In this document: piece by piece, positions 1 to 6,263 of the stretch | How the letters are laid out: each line of letters opens with the position of its first letter | Position numbering within the stretch: position 1 is the stretch's first letter | NCBI GenBank assembly: GCA_027061705.1 | Contig: JAMOVB010000087.1 | Coordinates: 1 to 8,725 of the forward strand | Origin: Desulfurococcales archaeon | GTDB taxonomy: Archaea; Thermoproteota; Thermoprotei_A; Sulfolobales; NBVN01 | Direction of reading: 5' to 3' | Length of the DNA stretch: 8,725 nucleotides | The notes under the pieces: model-generated | What the model was told of the DNA's origin: nothing | Databases searched by the model: none | The model's input: only the letters and a program-made list of their open reading frames with translations | Position numbers and translations under genes: made by a program

Positions 1-1113
1 GTTGTGACACTCAAGGATACTTCCGTAGCGAACCTAGCCGGAATACTGAAGCTACTCTCCGTAGGTGTTGGCGTTAGGGCGCAGTCTAACCTAAGCACAA
101 CATCGATAACGGTGTACGCCTACAACTGGCTACTAGGGGGATTCGAGGAGATGGCGTCGTCGTTAGGCGGTATAGATAAGAACGTGACCGGCTTAACGGC
201 GCAGCTCATAAATCAGACTAACGACACGGCGGTACTCAAGATAGTTGCCGCTGATAACTCACCATTCAACCTAAGCGTCGACGAGCTCAACGCCTTCCCG
301 GAGGTTCTGGTGCTGAGCGAGTCGCCCGTCCTTATAGTTGGTGAGGGCGGGACTAACTACATAGACGTCTACAGGATCTCAAGCGCTTCACCCGGGAGCG
401 TTACCTTCACCTACTGGGAAACCATAAACGCGCATACAATATTCAACGGCTCAGCGGACATAGCCTACGACAACTACGTAACCTACTCCCTAATACTGGT
501 TAACGCCAGCGGAGTCTACAACGTCAGCCTAACAAACCCCAGCGCCTGGGACCTAGTCACAGCATCCTTGAGGGCTACTGGATCCGGAGTGCGTGCTGAA
601 GTAGTGGCCAACACAACGTCAGGCAGGTCCCTGCTGGTTGTGATGCCCGGCGTAGGTAATAACACCATATACGTGTACAACCTGACGAGCGGTGCCATCA
701 GCCGGAGGGACTTGGGGGCGCTCGGGTTGAGGGTCTCAACAACGTACACGGCGTCAGCATACTATGGGGAGACGTTCTACACAATCCTCGAGAACTCAAC
801 ATCGTATAAGGCAGTGCTCGTCGAGTACAACCCGTTCACGGGTAAGGTCTTCATACCTCCGTACAACACAACTAACTTCATGCCCGGAATCTCCGCCGTT
901 GGGCTGACCTACGGAGGGGGGTACTTATGGCTGATGTTGGAGGGCGGAAGCCTATATCAGGTGGATCCGAACACTGCCGCCGTAACGCATCTAAGCGTCT
1001 ACGGACTCCCACCACCGCTCGGCTACGGGGATAGGCTAGAATACTATAACGACGTCCTAATACTGGCCAGGTCGACGGGGACGGCCGAGCTCTGGCTCAT
1101 ACCCCAGCCTTAG
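1..1113 (+). CDS. Secreted or surface protein rich in N-glycosylation sequons, probably 5'-truncated
   Basis: I do not recognise the family. The frame is open from base 1; the first possible start is GTG at 4, so the true start may lie upstream of the window. From that GTG the product has 369 residues. A weakly hydrophobic stretch (about residues 10-26) is followed by a Ser/Thr/Asn-rich, beta-strand-like chain with about 13 N-X-S/T sequons, beginning at N29, N60, N70 and N73. Short alternating segments with Tyr, Gly and Val, such as YLWLMLEGGSLYQVD, resemble beta-propeller blades, but this is an impression and not a domain hit. There is no C-terminal membrane helix, so the visible part should be extracellular or anchored through a missing N-terminus. 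It ends 80 bp before the asparaginase gene, which has its own promoter. Gene reality is well supported; function is unknown. Confidence 0.75.
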   Translation, partial: VVTLKDTSVANLAGILKLLSVGVGVRAQSNLSTTSITVYAYNWLLGGFEEMASSLGGIDKNVTGLTAQLINQTNDTAVLKIVAADNSPFNLSVDELNAFPEVLVLSESPVLIVGEGGTNYIDVYRISSASPGSVTFTYWETINAHTIFNGSADIAYDNYVTYSLILVNASGVYNVSLTNPSAWDLVTASLRATGSGVRAEVVANTTSGRSLLVVMPGVGNNTIYVYNLTSGAISRRDLGALGLRVSTTYTASAYYGETFYTILENSTSYKAVLVEYNPFTGKVFIPPYNTTNFMPGISAVGLTYGGGYLWLMLEGGSLYQVDPNTAAVTHLSVYGLPPPLGYGDRLEYYNDVLILARSTGTAELWLIPQP

Positions 1114-1145
1114 GCGGGCTGACACTCTTATTAGGCTTACCTAGC

Positions 1146-1188
1146 TATATTTATAGTGTGGTTCAGCCTCCTCACCCAGCCAGGTGAT
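1146..1188 (+). promoter_or_regulatory. TATA box and Shine-Dalgarno of the asparaginase gene
   Basis: TATATTTATA at 1146-1155 is a good archaeal TATA box and predicts a transcript start near 1177-1180. AGGTGAT at 1182-1188 complements the archaeal 16S 3' end and sits 5 nt before the TTG at 1194, which decides that start. Confidence 0.65.
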
Positions 1189-1193
1189 AGGTC

Positions 1194-2123
1194 TTGAGAC
1201 CGGTTATCGCTGTTCACGTCGGGGCAGGCACTTGGAAGTACCTTAAGGTCGACGACGTTATCAACGCCATAAGCGATGCTCTGAAGGCTGGCATAAGGGC
1301 TATAGCCTCGGGAGGGTCTGCGGTAGACGCTGTCGTTAAGTCAGTTATGGTCCTAGAGGATTCAGGATTGTTTAACGCCGGCCTAGGCTCGGTCGTGGAC
1401 CTGGCCGGCGGCGTAAGTATGGATGCGGGAGTTATGGACGGGTGGAGCGGCAGCATAGGGGCGGTCGCTTCAGTCACCTACCCTAAGAACCCGGTCCTCC
1501 TAGCACGTAAGGTTATGGAGCTCACAGACCACGTAATAATAGCTGGTAGCGGCGGGGACGAACTCGCTAGGAGGTTAGGGCTTGAGAAGCACCCGGGCCC
1601 CAGCCAGGAGGTTCTCAAGAGGTTTAGGGAGCTATTGAGGAGAGCTAAGGAGGGTAAGGTGAGGTTCAGGAAGAGCTACGAGCTCGCCTTAAGGTTAGGC
1701 ATAGTAAGCACGGCAGACACGGTCGGCGCGGTAGCGCTGGATAAGGAGGGTAGGCTGGCCGCCGCTGTAAGCACAGGCGGCGTCATAATGAAATTCCCCG
1801 GAAGGGTTGGCGACTCCGCTGTGCCTGGGGCGGGATTCTACGCCAGCAGGTCTGCTGCAGCGGTTGCGACAGGTGTGGGGGAGGTGATAATTAAGTCGTT
1901 CCTCACGCTTAAGGCCGTGTCGAAGGTTGAGTCCGGCTTATCGGTAATGAGAGCGGCTGAGGAGGCTATCGAGGAGTTAAGTAAGGTTTACGGAAACGAT
2001 AATGCCGGCCTAATAATAATCGATTCTGAAGGCAATGCTTGGGGGGCCTACAACACGAGGGCGATGCCGTGGGGCTTCCTAAGGTTTGGGGATAGGGCGC
2101 CCACGATAAGCGGGCTCCCCTAA
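1194..2123 (+). CDS. Plant-type L-asparaginase / isoaspartyl peptidase (Ntn hydrolase)
   Basis: Hydrolyses L-asparagine and/or beta-aspartyl (isoaspartyl) dipeptides in the cytoplasm; the precursor cuts itself so that an internal Thr becomes the N-terminal nucleophile. The 309 residues match the family length. Visible motifs in order: HVGAG (8-12, usually HGGAG), FNAGLGSV (60-67), the processing site STADTVGAVALD with predicted nucleophile T176, STGG (193-196), FPGRVGDSAVPGAG (201-214, with substrate-binding R204 and D207), and ATGVGE (225-230). All residues expected for self-cleavage and catalysis appear present. The start is TTG at 1194, supported by AGGTGAT five bases upstream. It has its own TATA box and converges on the next gene with 35 bp between stop codons. 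Whether asparagine or isoaspartyl peptides are preferred cannot be read from the sequence; repair or turnover of heat-damaged proteins is a plausible role in a thermophile. Confidence 0.93.
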   Translation: MRPVIAVHVGAGTWKYLKVDDVINAISDALKAGIRAIASGGSAVDAVVKSVMVLEDSGLFNAGLGSVVDLAGGVSMDAGVMDGWSGSIGAVASVTYPKNPVLLARKVMELTDHVIIAGSGGDELARRLGLEKHPGPSQEVLKRFRELLRRAKEGKVRFRKSYELALRLGIVSTADTVGAVALDKEGRLAAAVSTGGVIMKFPGRVGDSAVPGAGFYASRSAAAVATGVGEVIIKSFLTLKAVSKVESGLSVMRAAEEAIEELSKVYGNDNAGLIIIDSEGNAWGAYNTRAMPWGFLRFGDRAPTISGLP

Positions 2124-2158
2124 CCAGTGTCTAAGGGTAAAACCTACTCAGGCAAACG

Positions 2159-2974
2159 CTAGAGTATGAGCTCCCACTTCTTAGTGGTGGCGTCGAAGTA
2201 AGCAAGCGTGGACTGCATGAGCTCCTTCAGTAACCTCATGCCGACCTTACCCAGCACCTTCTCCATCTCAGCCTCCGAATTCGTGTTCAAGCTCTTGAGC
2301 TTCTCAACGAACTCATTCCAGTAGTCCGGGTCGATAGCTACGCGCTGCCTAGCAAGCTCCAGAACCACGGCCCCATCCCTCCTCAACCTCTCGAAGAAGG
2401 CATCCCTATTCTTGATCTTCCCCGTAATGTCGCTCTCAAACATTATCTTCTGCTCCTTAAGTATCTCTATAGCTGAGGTCCTGCGCCTCCTAGGCTGTTG
2501 CGCCTCCGCCTTAGCCCTAGCAGCATGCGCCACGCGCGGCGGTCTTGGGGGTTGCTGTTGCGCTGGCTGGGCCTCCGGCTGAGGGGGCTGGGCCGCCACC
2601 CTATCGATCTTACTGTCAACCTCGCGGAGCCTCTCAACAATGCCTTCAAGCAACTCTATAATCGTGGCGAGCTTACCCCTCATATCATCTATCTTGCCTG
2701 TCGTCGGGTTTAGGAGGTCCTCAATACTCCTCCTAAACCTAGCTAGGTCCTCGGGAGTCGCGCACTTAACCGCGGCAGCGACGCTCACACCCCTCTCAAC
2801 CTTAGCGCCGGCAAACGCCTCAAGACCGTGCTTACCGCCGCCCTCAAGCCTCCTTCCCTTAAGAGCTGCCTCAATTAGGAACTGCTTTATCGCCTCCTCG
2901 GGAGGTAGGTTCGGGAACTCCTTCATTACCTTCTCAAGCACTTCATAGGGAACGTTAATCGTTAGCTTAGGCAT
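2159..2974 (-). CDS. RHH-like / coiled-coil / winged-helix-like protein, unknown function
   Basis: I cannot name this 271-residue protein. Residues 1-40 (MPKLTINVPYEVLEKV, then two helices) look like a ribbon-helix-helix (CopG/Arc-type) fold: a short strand with alternating polar residues, then helices. Residues 73-125 are charged and heptad-like (EDLLN, IIELLEGIVERLREVDSKID), suggesting a coiled coil. Residues 128-160 form a Pro/Gln/Ala-rich linker, closed by RRRR at 162-165. Residues 166-223 (AIEILKEQKIMFESDI, NRDAFFERLRRDGAVVLEL, RVAIDPDYWNEFVEKL) read like a small winged helix, and 224-271 is a helical tail. ATG at 2974 is preceded by GGAGAGG with 7 nt spacing. Having two putative DNA-binding ends and an oligomerising middle suggests a DNA-bridging or regulatory protein; this is inference. 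It is 39 bp downstream of ribB on the same strand but has its own TATA box. Confidence 0.85.
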   Translation of the reverse strand: MPKLTINVPYEVLEKVMKEFPNLPPEEAIKQFLIEAALKGRRLEGGGKHGLEAFAGAKVERGVSVAAAVKCATPEDLARFRRSIEDLLNPTTGKIDDMRGKLATIIELLEGIVERLREVDSKIDRVAAQPPQPEAQPAQQQPPRPPRVAHAARAKAEAQQPRRRRTSAIEILKEQKIMFESDITGKIKNRDAFFERLRRDGAVVLELARQRVAIDPDYWNEFVEKLKSLNTNSEAEMEKVLGKVGMRLLKELMQSTLAYFDATTKKWELIL

Positions 2975-2981
2975 TATTTCG

Positions 2982-3010
2982 CCTCTCCAAGAACTTTACA
3001 CGTATAAAAA
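2982..3010 (-). promoter_or_regulatory. TATA box and Shine-Dalgarno of the RHH-like gene
   Basis: On the minus strand TTTTTATACG (complement of 3001-3010) is a TATA-like box just beyond the ribB stop codon. GGAGAGG (complement of 2982-2988) is the SD for ATG at 2974. The leader would be very short. The box lies in the 39-bp gap, so the gene need not depend on ribB readthrough. Confidence 0.55.
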
Positions 3011-3013
3011 GTA

Positions 3014-3706
3014 TTAAAGTGAAGTCCGCGCGCTGGACTGCCAAGCCCTCAGAATGTCCTCCCCCTCGATAACCACGCCGTCGAACCTGCGTGCAAGCCT
3101 CTCCGCCTGCTCCACGGTAGCCGCCCCTGACTCGCTGAGGACCTCGACAATCACGACGCTAGGTCTTAAACCGCCCATCTCAGCAAGAGCTAGTGATAGC
3201 TCAGTATGCCCGCGCCTCACGTTTAACCCCCTGCCAAGAAGTACTGGAACGTGGCCCGGGGCCACGAACTCCTCCCTGAACTTCCTTACAGCCTCCTCAA
3301 CCCTCCCATCAAGAACCTTCTCAACAACGGCGTCTAACTCGCGGATCGTCCTAGCACGGTCCGAATCCCTAATGCCCGTGACTACGGCGCGGTGATTCAC
3401 CCATAAGCTGAAGTTAGGTGGGTCGCCGTACCTTAGGCGCTTAGACGTTAGCTCACCGTAGCCCGCCTCACTAAGTATCTCATCCATGTACCTAAGCCCC
3501 AACACCCTCCCGACGTTAAGGGGCATTGCATAACATATTAGGCCGCCTCCCTCACGCCTCATCACAGCAACCTTATCCGCCGTGATGAGGCTGGCGTGGA
3601 ACACCATATCAACCTCATCCTCGCGGGAGCTGGAGTCATGTATGAATACAGGCCTACCCTCAGCAAGCGCCTTAATAGCCTCAGCCAACCTACCCAAGCA
3701 ATTCAC
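3014..3706 (-). CDS. ribB: 3,4-dihydroxy-2-butanone 4-phosphate synthase (riboflavin synthesis)
   Basis: Converts ribulose 5-phosphate to 3,4-dihydroxy-2-butanone 4-phosphate plus formate, the four-carbon branch of riboflavin synthesis; a cytoplasmic Mg-dependent enzyme. The 230 residues equal a stand-alone RibB, with no fused GTP cyclohydrolase II domain. Motifs: SSREDEVDMV (26-35, acidic metal and substrate loop), GGLICYAM (54-61), VTGIRDSDRARTI (109-121), FVAPGHVPVL (147-156), RGHTEL (165-170, with H167) and VIVEVL (185-190, with E188). The longest start is GTG at 3706, but the purine-rich GAGGGGTG lies almost on top of it and is six bases before an in-frame TTG at 3697, which is therefore a credible true start (protein beginning MGRLAEAIK). 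It follows the membrane operon on the same strand after 54 bp, with its own TATA-like box and a palindrome near the predicted transcript start. Confidence 0.93.
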   Translation of the reverse strand: MNCLGRLAEAIKALAEGRPVFIHDSSSREDEVDMVFHASLITADKVAVMRREGGGLICYAMPLNVGRVLGLRYMDEILSEAGYGELTSKRLRYGDPPNFSLWVNHRAVVTGIRDSDRARTIRELDAVVEKVLDGRVEEAVRKFREEFVAPGHVPVLLGRGLNVRRGHTELSLALAEMGGLRPSVVIVEVLSESGAATVEQAERLARRFDGVVIEGEDILRAWQSSARTSL

Positions 3707-3721
3707 CCCTCAGCTCTTCAG

Positions 3722-3733
3722 GTAACTAGTTAC
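3722..3733. promoter_or_regulatory. Perfect 12-bp palindrome before ribB, candidate operator
   Basis: GTAACTAGTTAC is perfectly self-complementary. It lies between the TATA-like box and the ribB start, next to the predicted transcript start, where a bound repressor would block initiation. Archaeal riboflavin genes are controlled in many lineages by RbkR, a riboflavin kinase/HTH protein; whether this site fits its motif I cannot tell. Confidence 0.35.
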
Positions 3734-3739
3734 TTAACA

Positions 3740-3745
3740 TTTAAG
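3740..3745 (-). promoter_or_regulatory. TATA-like box upstream of ribB
   Basis: CTTAAA on the minus strand, inside an A/T-rich run 3732-3756, lies about 37 bp before the GTG at 3706 and predicts a transcript start near 3718. The T-rich minus-strand run TTATTTTAAT just upstream could also end transcription of the preceding operon; that is weaker. Confidence 0.4.
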
Positions 3746-3760
3746 CATTAAAATAAGCCT

Positions 3761-5023
3761 TCACGAGAGGAGCTTTCTAAGCAAATACGCGATAAGCACT
3801 AAAGCGCAGCCCACGCCAAGCTCGACGTAATTCAGTCTCCTAATTGCGGAGGCTCTCGAAAACCCGCTGGCGGGGACGCGCGTCACCGCGGGCCGGGATA
3901 CGCTGCCCTCGCGCAAGGCGTGCGTAGCTGCGGGGTGCGGGCTGGCGGGCTTAGGTTTAACTTGAATTAAGGACGCGTTAACAATCCTGACAACCACGTA
4001 AGCCCTGCGGGCCTTAGCCACAGTGGATGCCGAGGTGAATTCGCTGCTCAAGCTGCTGGGAACCATCCTAACGCTGAACACCCTCCCTAGCTTAGGGAGC
4101 TTCCTGAAACTGCTGTCTAGCGGGGTTATCGACCCGTTAGGCGATACTAGGAAGTACTTAGTCGATACCGGCAGCTCGGCCGCTCTAAGGCTTGGGAACG
4201 TAATTGATGATGCTGGGTAGCCTTCAATCACTAGCTCGTCAAAGCCGCTGAGGTGATATGGAATCACGTTGAATACCTTGCCCACACCCGCAAGTCTGAA
4301 TGTCTTAAGCACCCCGCCAGACTTGGCCGCCACTATAACGTACAGCCTCCCCCTCCTGAGGGCTGCGGTGCCGTAGCACAGCACCCCCCACGGCCGGACC
4401 CTGACTAACGCCTTAACCGAGAATCCCTTAATCCCCACCACACGGGGGTTAAGGAATGCCACCACGCCTGCAGACCCATTGATAACGGCTACCCCGGCAT
4501 AGTACGCTCCCCCAACAGCAACTGCTGCTGCAGCAACGATGCGGCCGCCGACCATGACAGCGTCTCTGAAGTACATCGGGTATGGCGATACGTACGTGCT
4601 CGCATTCGCGCCGTTACCCGACAGCGTTAGGATTAGACCGCCGAACGACCCGTTGAGAGCTACGTACCCGACGGACAGCACGTGCGTGCCCGCAACATAT
4701 GCTGAGAAGAGGGCGCCGTCAAGCTTCGGAAGCAACGCTACTCTGCCTGAAGCGCTGCGTCCACGGATCCTTAAGATGGCGAGTGCCGGGTGGCCGGAGA
4801 TTGTGCCGGCGAGGATGACCTTATTCTGATGTATTAGCGCGTAGTACGTGCTCATGTTCCTAACCACAAGTTCGTAGAGGCTGCCGTTGCTTGCTAATAT
4901 GATTGGCGGCGAGCTTGGCGCTACCGCCGCAACGTGGGTTTGGCCTGCAGGCAGGGCCGAACCGGCTATGCATGGGATTAGCGTAGCTATGGCTACGTAT
5001 GCTAGGAGGTTCCTCCCTCCCAA
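3761..5023 (-). CDS. Secreted protein with signal peptide and C-terminal membrane anchor, unknown function
   Basis: I do not recognise the family. The 420 residues begin with a signal-peptide-like segment (MGGRNLLAYVAIATLIPCIAG, cleavage perhaps near 21-26). A long extracellular region follows, with seven N-X-S/T sequons and repeated short strands of the form VGGRIVAAAAVAVGG and RRGRLYVIVAAKSGG, suggesting a beta-propeller or similar repeat fold. A Pro/Ser/Arg-rich stalk (about 355-397) leads to one hydrophobic helix (about 399-416, LGVGCALVLIAYLL) and a short basic tail RKLLS. It is thus probably a type I membrane protein displayed outside the cell. The TTG start at 5023 lies four bases after the upstream stop codon, and GGGTGAGG across that stop can serve as its ribosome site, so the two genes are probably translated together. 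No catalytic motif was seen. Confidence 0.82.
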   Translation of the reverse strand: MGGRNLLAYVAIATLIPCIAGSALPAGQTHVAAVAPSSPPIILASNGSLYELVVRNMSTYYALIHQNKVILAGTISGHPALAILRIRGRSASGRVALLPKLDGALFSAYVAGTHVLSVGYVALNGSFGGLILTLSGNGANASTYVSPYPMYFRDAVMVGGRIVAAAAVAVGGAYYAGVAVINGSAGVVAFLNPRVVGIKGFSVKALVRVRPWGVLCYGTAALRRGRLYVIVAAKSGGVLKTFRLAGVGKVFNVIPYHLSGFDELVIEGYPASSITFPSLRAAELPVSTKYFLVSPNGSITPLDSSFRKLPKLGRVFSVRMVPSSLSSEFTSASTVAKARRAYVVVRIVNASLIQVKPKPASPHPAATHALREGSVSRPAVTRVPASGFSRASAIRRLNYVELGVGCALVLIAYLLRKLLS

Positions 5024-5027
5024 TGCC

Positions 5028-5825
5028 TCACCCTTCCCTAACGACGATAAACTTCTTTGGCTTGCCGTACCTCTTTATAATGTCCGCCAGCCTATCGCAG
5101 GATTTGCAGTAGAGCCTATACCTTACCGTAGTCTTCCCCCTCCTCAAGACGAACTCTATGAACTTCCTTGAGGGGTTGTACACAACCTCATACTTAGATC
5201 CTTCCTCATCCTCGCACATCGGGAACTTAATGGCCAGACCCATCCCAAGCACTCCGGTGTTGTAGACCTCGTAACTGTTGATAACCTGAACCACGTTCGT
5301 CACCATCTTCCTAGACCATAGGTTCAGCAGCGTTATGGCTACGTAAGGTATCTCATACCCGGCTAGGAACACAGCTATCCTGACGGGTAGGTCGACGTGC
5401 GAGGACGCTACGGCGTTAGCGTACCTGAAGTATATGGGGTACCATATGAAGACCACTATCATGCTTAGGAAGCTTATGCCTGCGGACTTCATCATGGGCT
5501 TAAGCTCCGACACCAGCTTCCTGTCCAGCGCTTGAAGCTGCCTTATCTCGCTGGGGTTGCTCTTATAGAGCCTCCTCCCCTGCTTAATCTCCTTAGCTGC
5601 CTTACTGGTTATGTGCTTTAGCTGGGACTTCATCATTATTGCTGTGAATACTACCATACCGATGATGAATATTATGAAGGTATACCTAAGGTACTGGGGG
5701 TAGAATACGTTGAGAACTGTTAGGAGCGTTATCATGCCTTGGCCGTAGGCTATTGAGAACGCCCATTGCCTCTTACTTATCTGATATGCCAATACCCTAC
5801 CCCGCCTAGTAAAGGATATTTCCAC
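5028..5825 (-). CDS. DUF2208-like archaeal membrane protein with four predicted helices
   Basis: Resembles the archaeal membrane family DUF2208, function unknown; I assign it from memory of its layout, not a search. The 265 residues hold four hydrophobic helices (about 21-41, 48-65, 115-136, 147-169). Between the second and third lies a basic, helical, coiled-coil-like segment (66-112, including KAAKEIKQGRRLYKS and LQALDRKLVSELKPMMKS). The C-terminal 95 residues are soluble and contain C204 and a CKSC pair (240-243). Positive residues place the N-terminus, the coil and the C-terminus in the cytoplasm. Helix, cytosolic coil, then two helices is also the plan of Oxa1-superfamily proteins such as archaeal DUF106 and EMC3; this is only a topology match. 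The GTG at 5825 lacks a clear SD. TTG at 5792 is an alternative, since AACATATAAG right before the GTG could be a TATA box. It is the first gene of a two-gene operon. Confidence 0.85.
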   Translation of the reverse strand: MEISFTRRGRVLAYQISKRQWAFSIAYGQGMITLLTVLNVFYPQYLRYTFIIFIIGMVVFTAIMMKSQLKHITSKAAKEIKQGRRLYKSNPSEIRQLQALDRKLVSELKPMMKSAGISFLSMIVVFIWYPIYFRYANAVASSHVDLPVRIAVFLAGYEIPYVAITLLNLWSRKMVTNVVQVINSYEVYNTGVLGMGLAIKFPMCEDEEGSKYEVVYNPSRKFIEFVLRRGKTTVRYRLYCKSCDRLADIIKRYGKPKKFIVVREG

Positions 5826-5847
5826 CTTATATGTTCTTACCAGAAAG

Positions 5848-5869
5848 CCGCGGTAATACCGCGGTATTA
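5848..5869. promoter_or_regulatory. Two overlapping palindromes in a divergent promoter region, candidate operator
   Basis: TAATACCGCGGTATTA (5854-5869) is a perfect 16-bp palindrome. CCGCGGTA (5848-5855) and TACCGCGG (5857-5864) form a second palindrome around one central A. The two CCGCGG cores are centred at 5850.5 and 5861.5, exactly 11 bp or one helical turn apart, so two dimers could bind the same face. The site lies between divergent genes. A minus-strand TATA-like CTTAATAC (5865-5872 complement) overlaps it, which would suit a repressor of the membrane operon; if AACATATAAG (5826-5835 complement) is the box instead, the site lies upstream and would suit an activator. Confidence 0.55.
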
Positions 5870-5900
5870 AGAAAGCCCATTAGGTTTATGTAGGTCCTGC

Positions 5901-5941
5901 CTTTTATGCTGTCGCCTCCAAGACAACATTAACGGTGGTAG
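5901..5941 (+). promoter_or_regulatory. TATA box and Shine-Dalgarno of the small regulator gene
   Basis: CTTTTATGC at 5901-5909 is a TATA-like box giving a predicted transcript start near 5930. GGTGGTAGG at 5934-5942 is the SD-like sequence directly before the TTG at 5943. The palindromes end 31 bp upstream of this box. Confidence 0.5.
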
Positions 5942-5942
5942 G

Positions 5943-6263
5943 TTGAGGGAGAGCACGCCCGAACCGCTTAAGCTACTTCAAATAATAGCCCGTTATGGCG
6001 AGGTGAGCGGCAGGTTAACACTACATAAGCTTGTCTACGCCATGCAGTTAAGAAGGCTTGTCAACCTAAGCTACAGATTCATAAACTACTCCTTCGGCCC
6101 CTACTCCAAGGAACTTGAGGAGGATCTGAAGCTACTTCAGTCGCTAGGCCTGATCGTTGAGGAGAGGCGGGGCAAGGACTCCGTAATAAAGCTAACGAGG
6201 AAGGGGGCTGAGGTCGTCAAGTCCTTAGGCCAGTTCAGAGGGCAGTCAAGGGTAATGGCATGA
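5943..6263 (+). CDS. Small winged-helix protein of YwgA/Panacea-like type
   Basis: A 106-residue protein, probably a DNA-binding regulator. The pattern LTLHKLVYAMQ (25-35), then F46 and FGPYSKELEEDLKLLQSLGLI (start F51), then a basic wing-like IKLTRKGAEVVKSL (82-95), matches small winged-helix proteins in which K-L-x-Y and GPYS are the hallmarks; YwgA-like and Panacea (DUF4065) domains share this. The exact family needs a profile search. TTG at 5943 is supported by GGTGGTAGG and a TATA box. Its stop overlaps the next gene's start by four bases (ATGA), so the two are co-translated. It is divergent from the membrane operon across a spacer holding two palindromes, so it is the obvious candidate to bind them and control itself and its neighbours. 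An antitoxin-like role is possible because some Panacea proteins are antitoxins, but unproven. Confidence 0.82.
   Translation: MRESTPEPLKLLQIIARYGEVSGRLTLHKLVYAMQLRRLVNLSYRFINYSFGPYSKELEEDLKLLQSLGLIVEERRGKDSVIKLTRKGAEVVKSLGQFRGQSRVMA

Noticed and set aside
2640..2948. Plus-strand open frame antisense to the RHH-like gene, and a similar one at 3054-3395 antisense to ribB
   Set aside because: Low-complexity Ser/Leu/Pro translations typical of antisense frames; the minus-strand frames carry clear family motifs or architecture.
3604..3636. RibB acidic loop REDEVD instead of the bacterial RENEGD as a sign of an inactive enzyme
   Set aside because: Archaeal RibB proteins vary at these positions, and the Arg, Glu and Asp that matter are kept, as are the GH motifs and the C-terminal Glu.
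4887..5171. Plus-strand open frame of 94 codons across the junction of the two membrane-operon genes
   Set aside because: It is antisense to two well-supported genes and has no ribosome site; high GC lengthens such chance frames.
5847..5860. GCCGCGGTAATACC is identical to part of the conserved 530-loop region of 16S rRNA
   Set aside because: The match is only 14 bases, flanking bases do not continue it, and the bases are explained by the overlapping palindromes. Chance or convergent base composition is the simpler reading.
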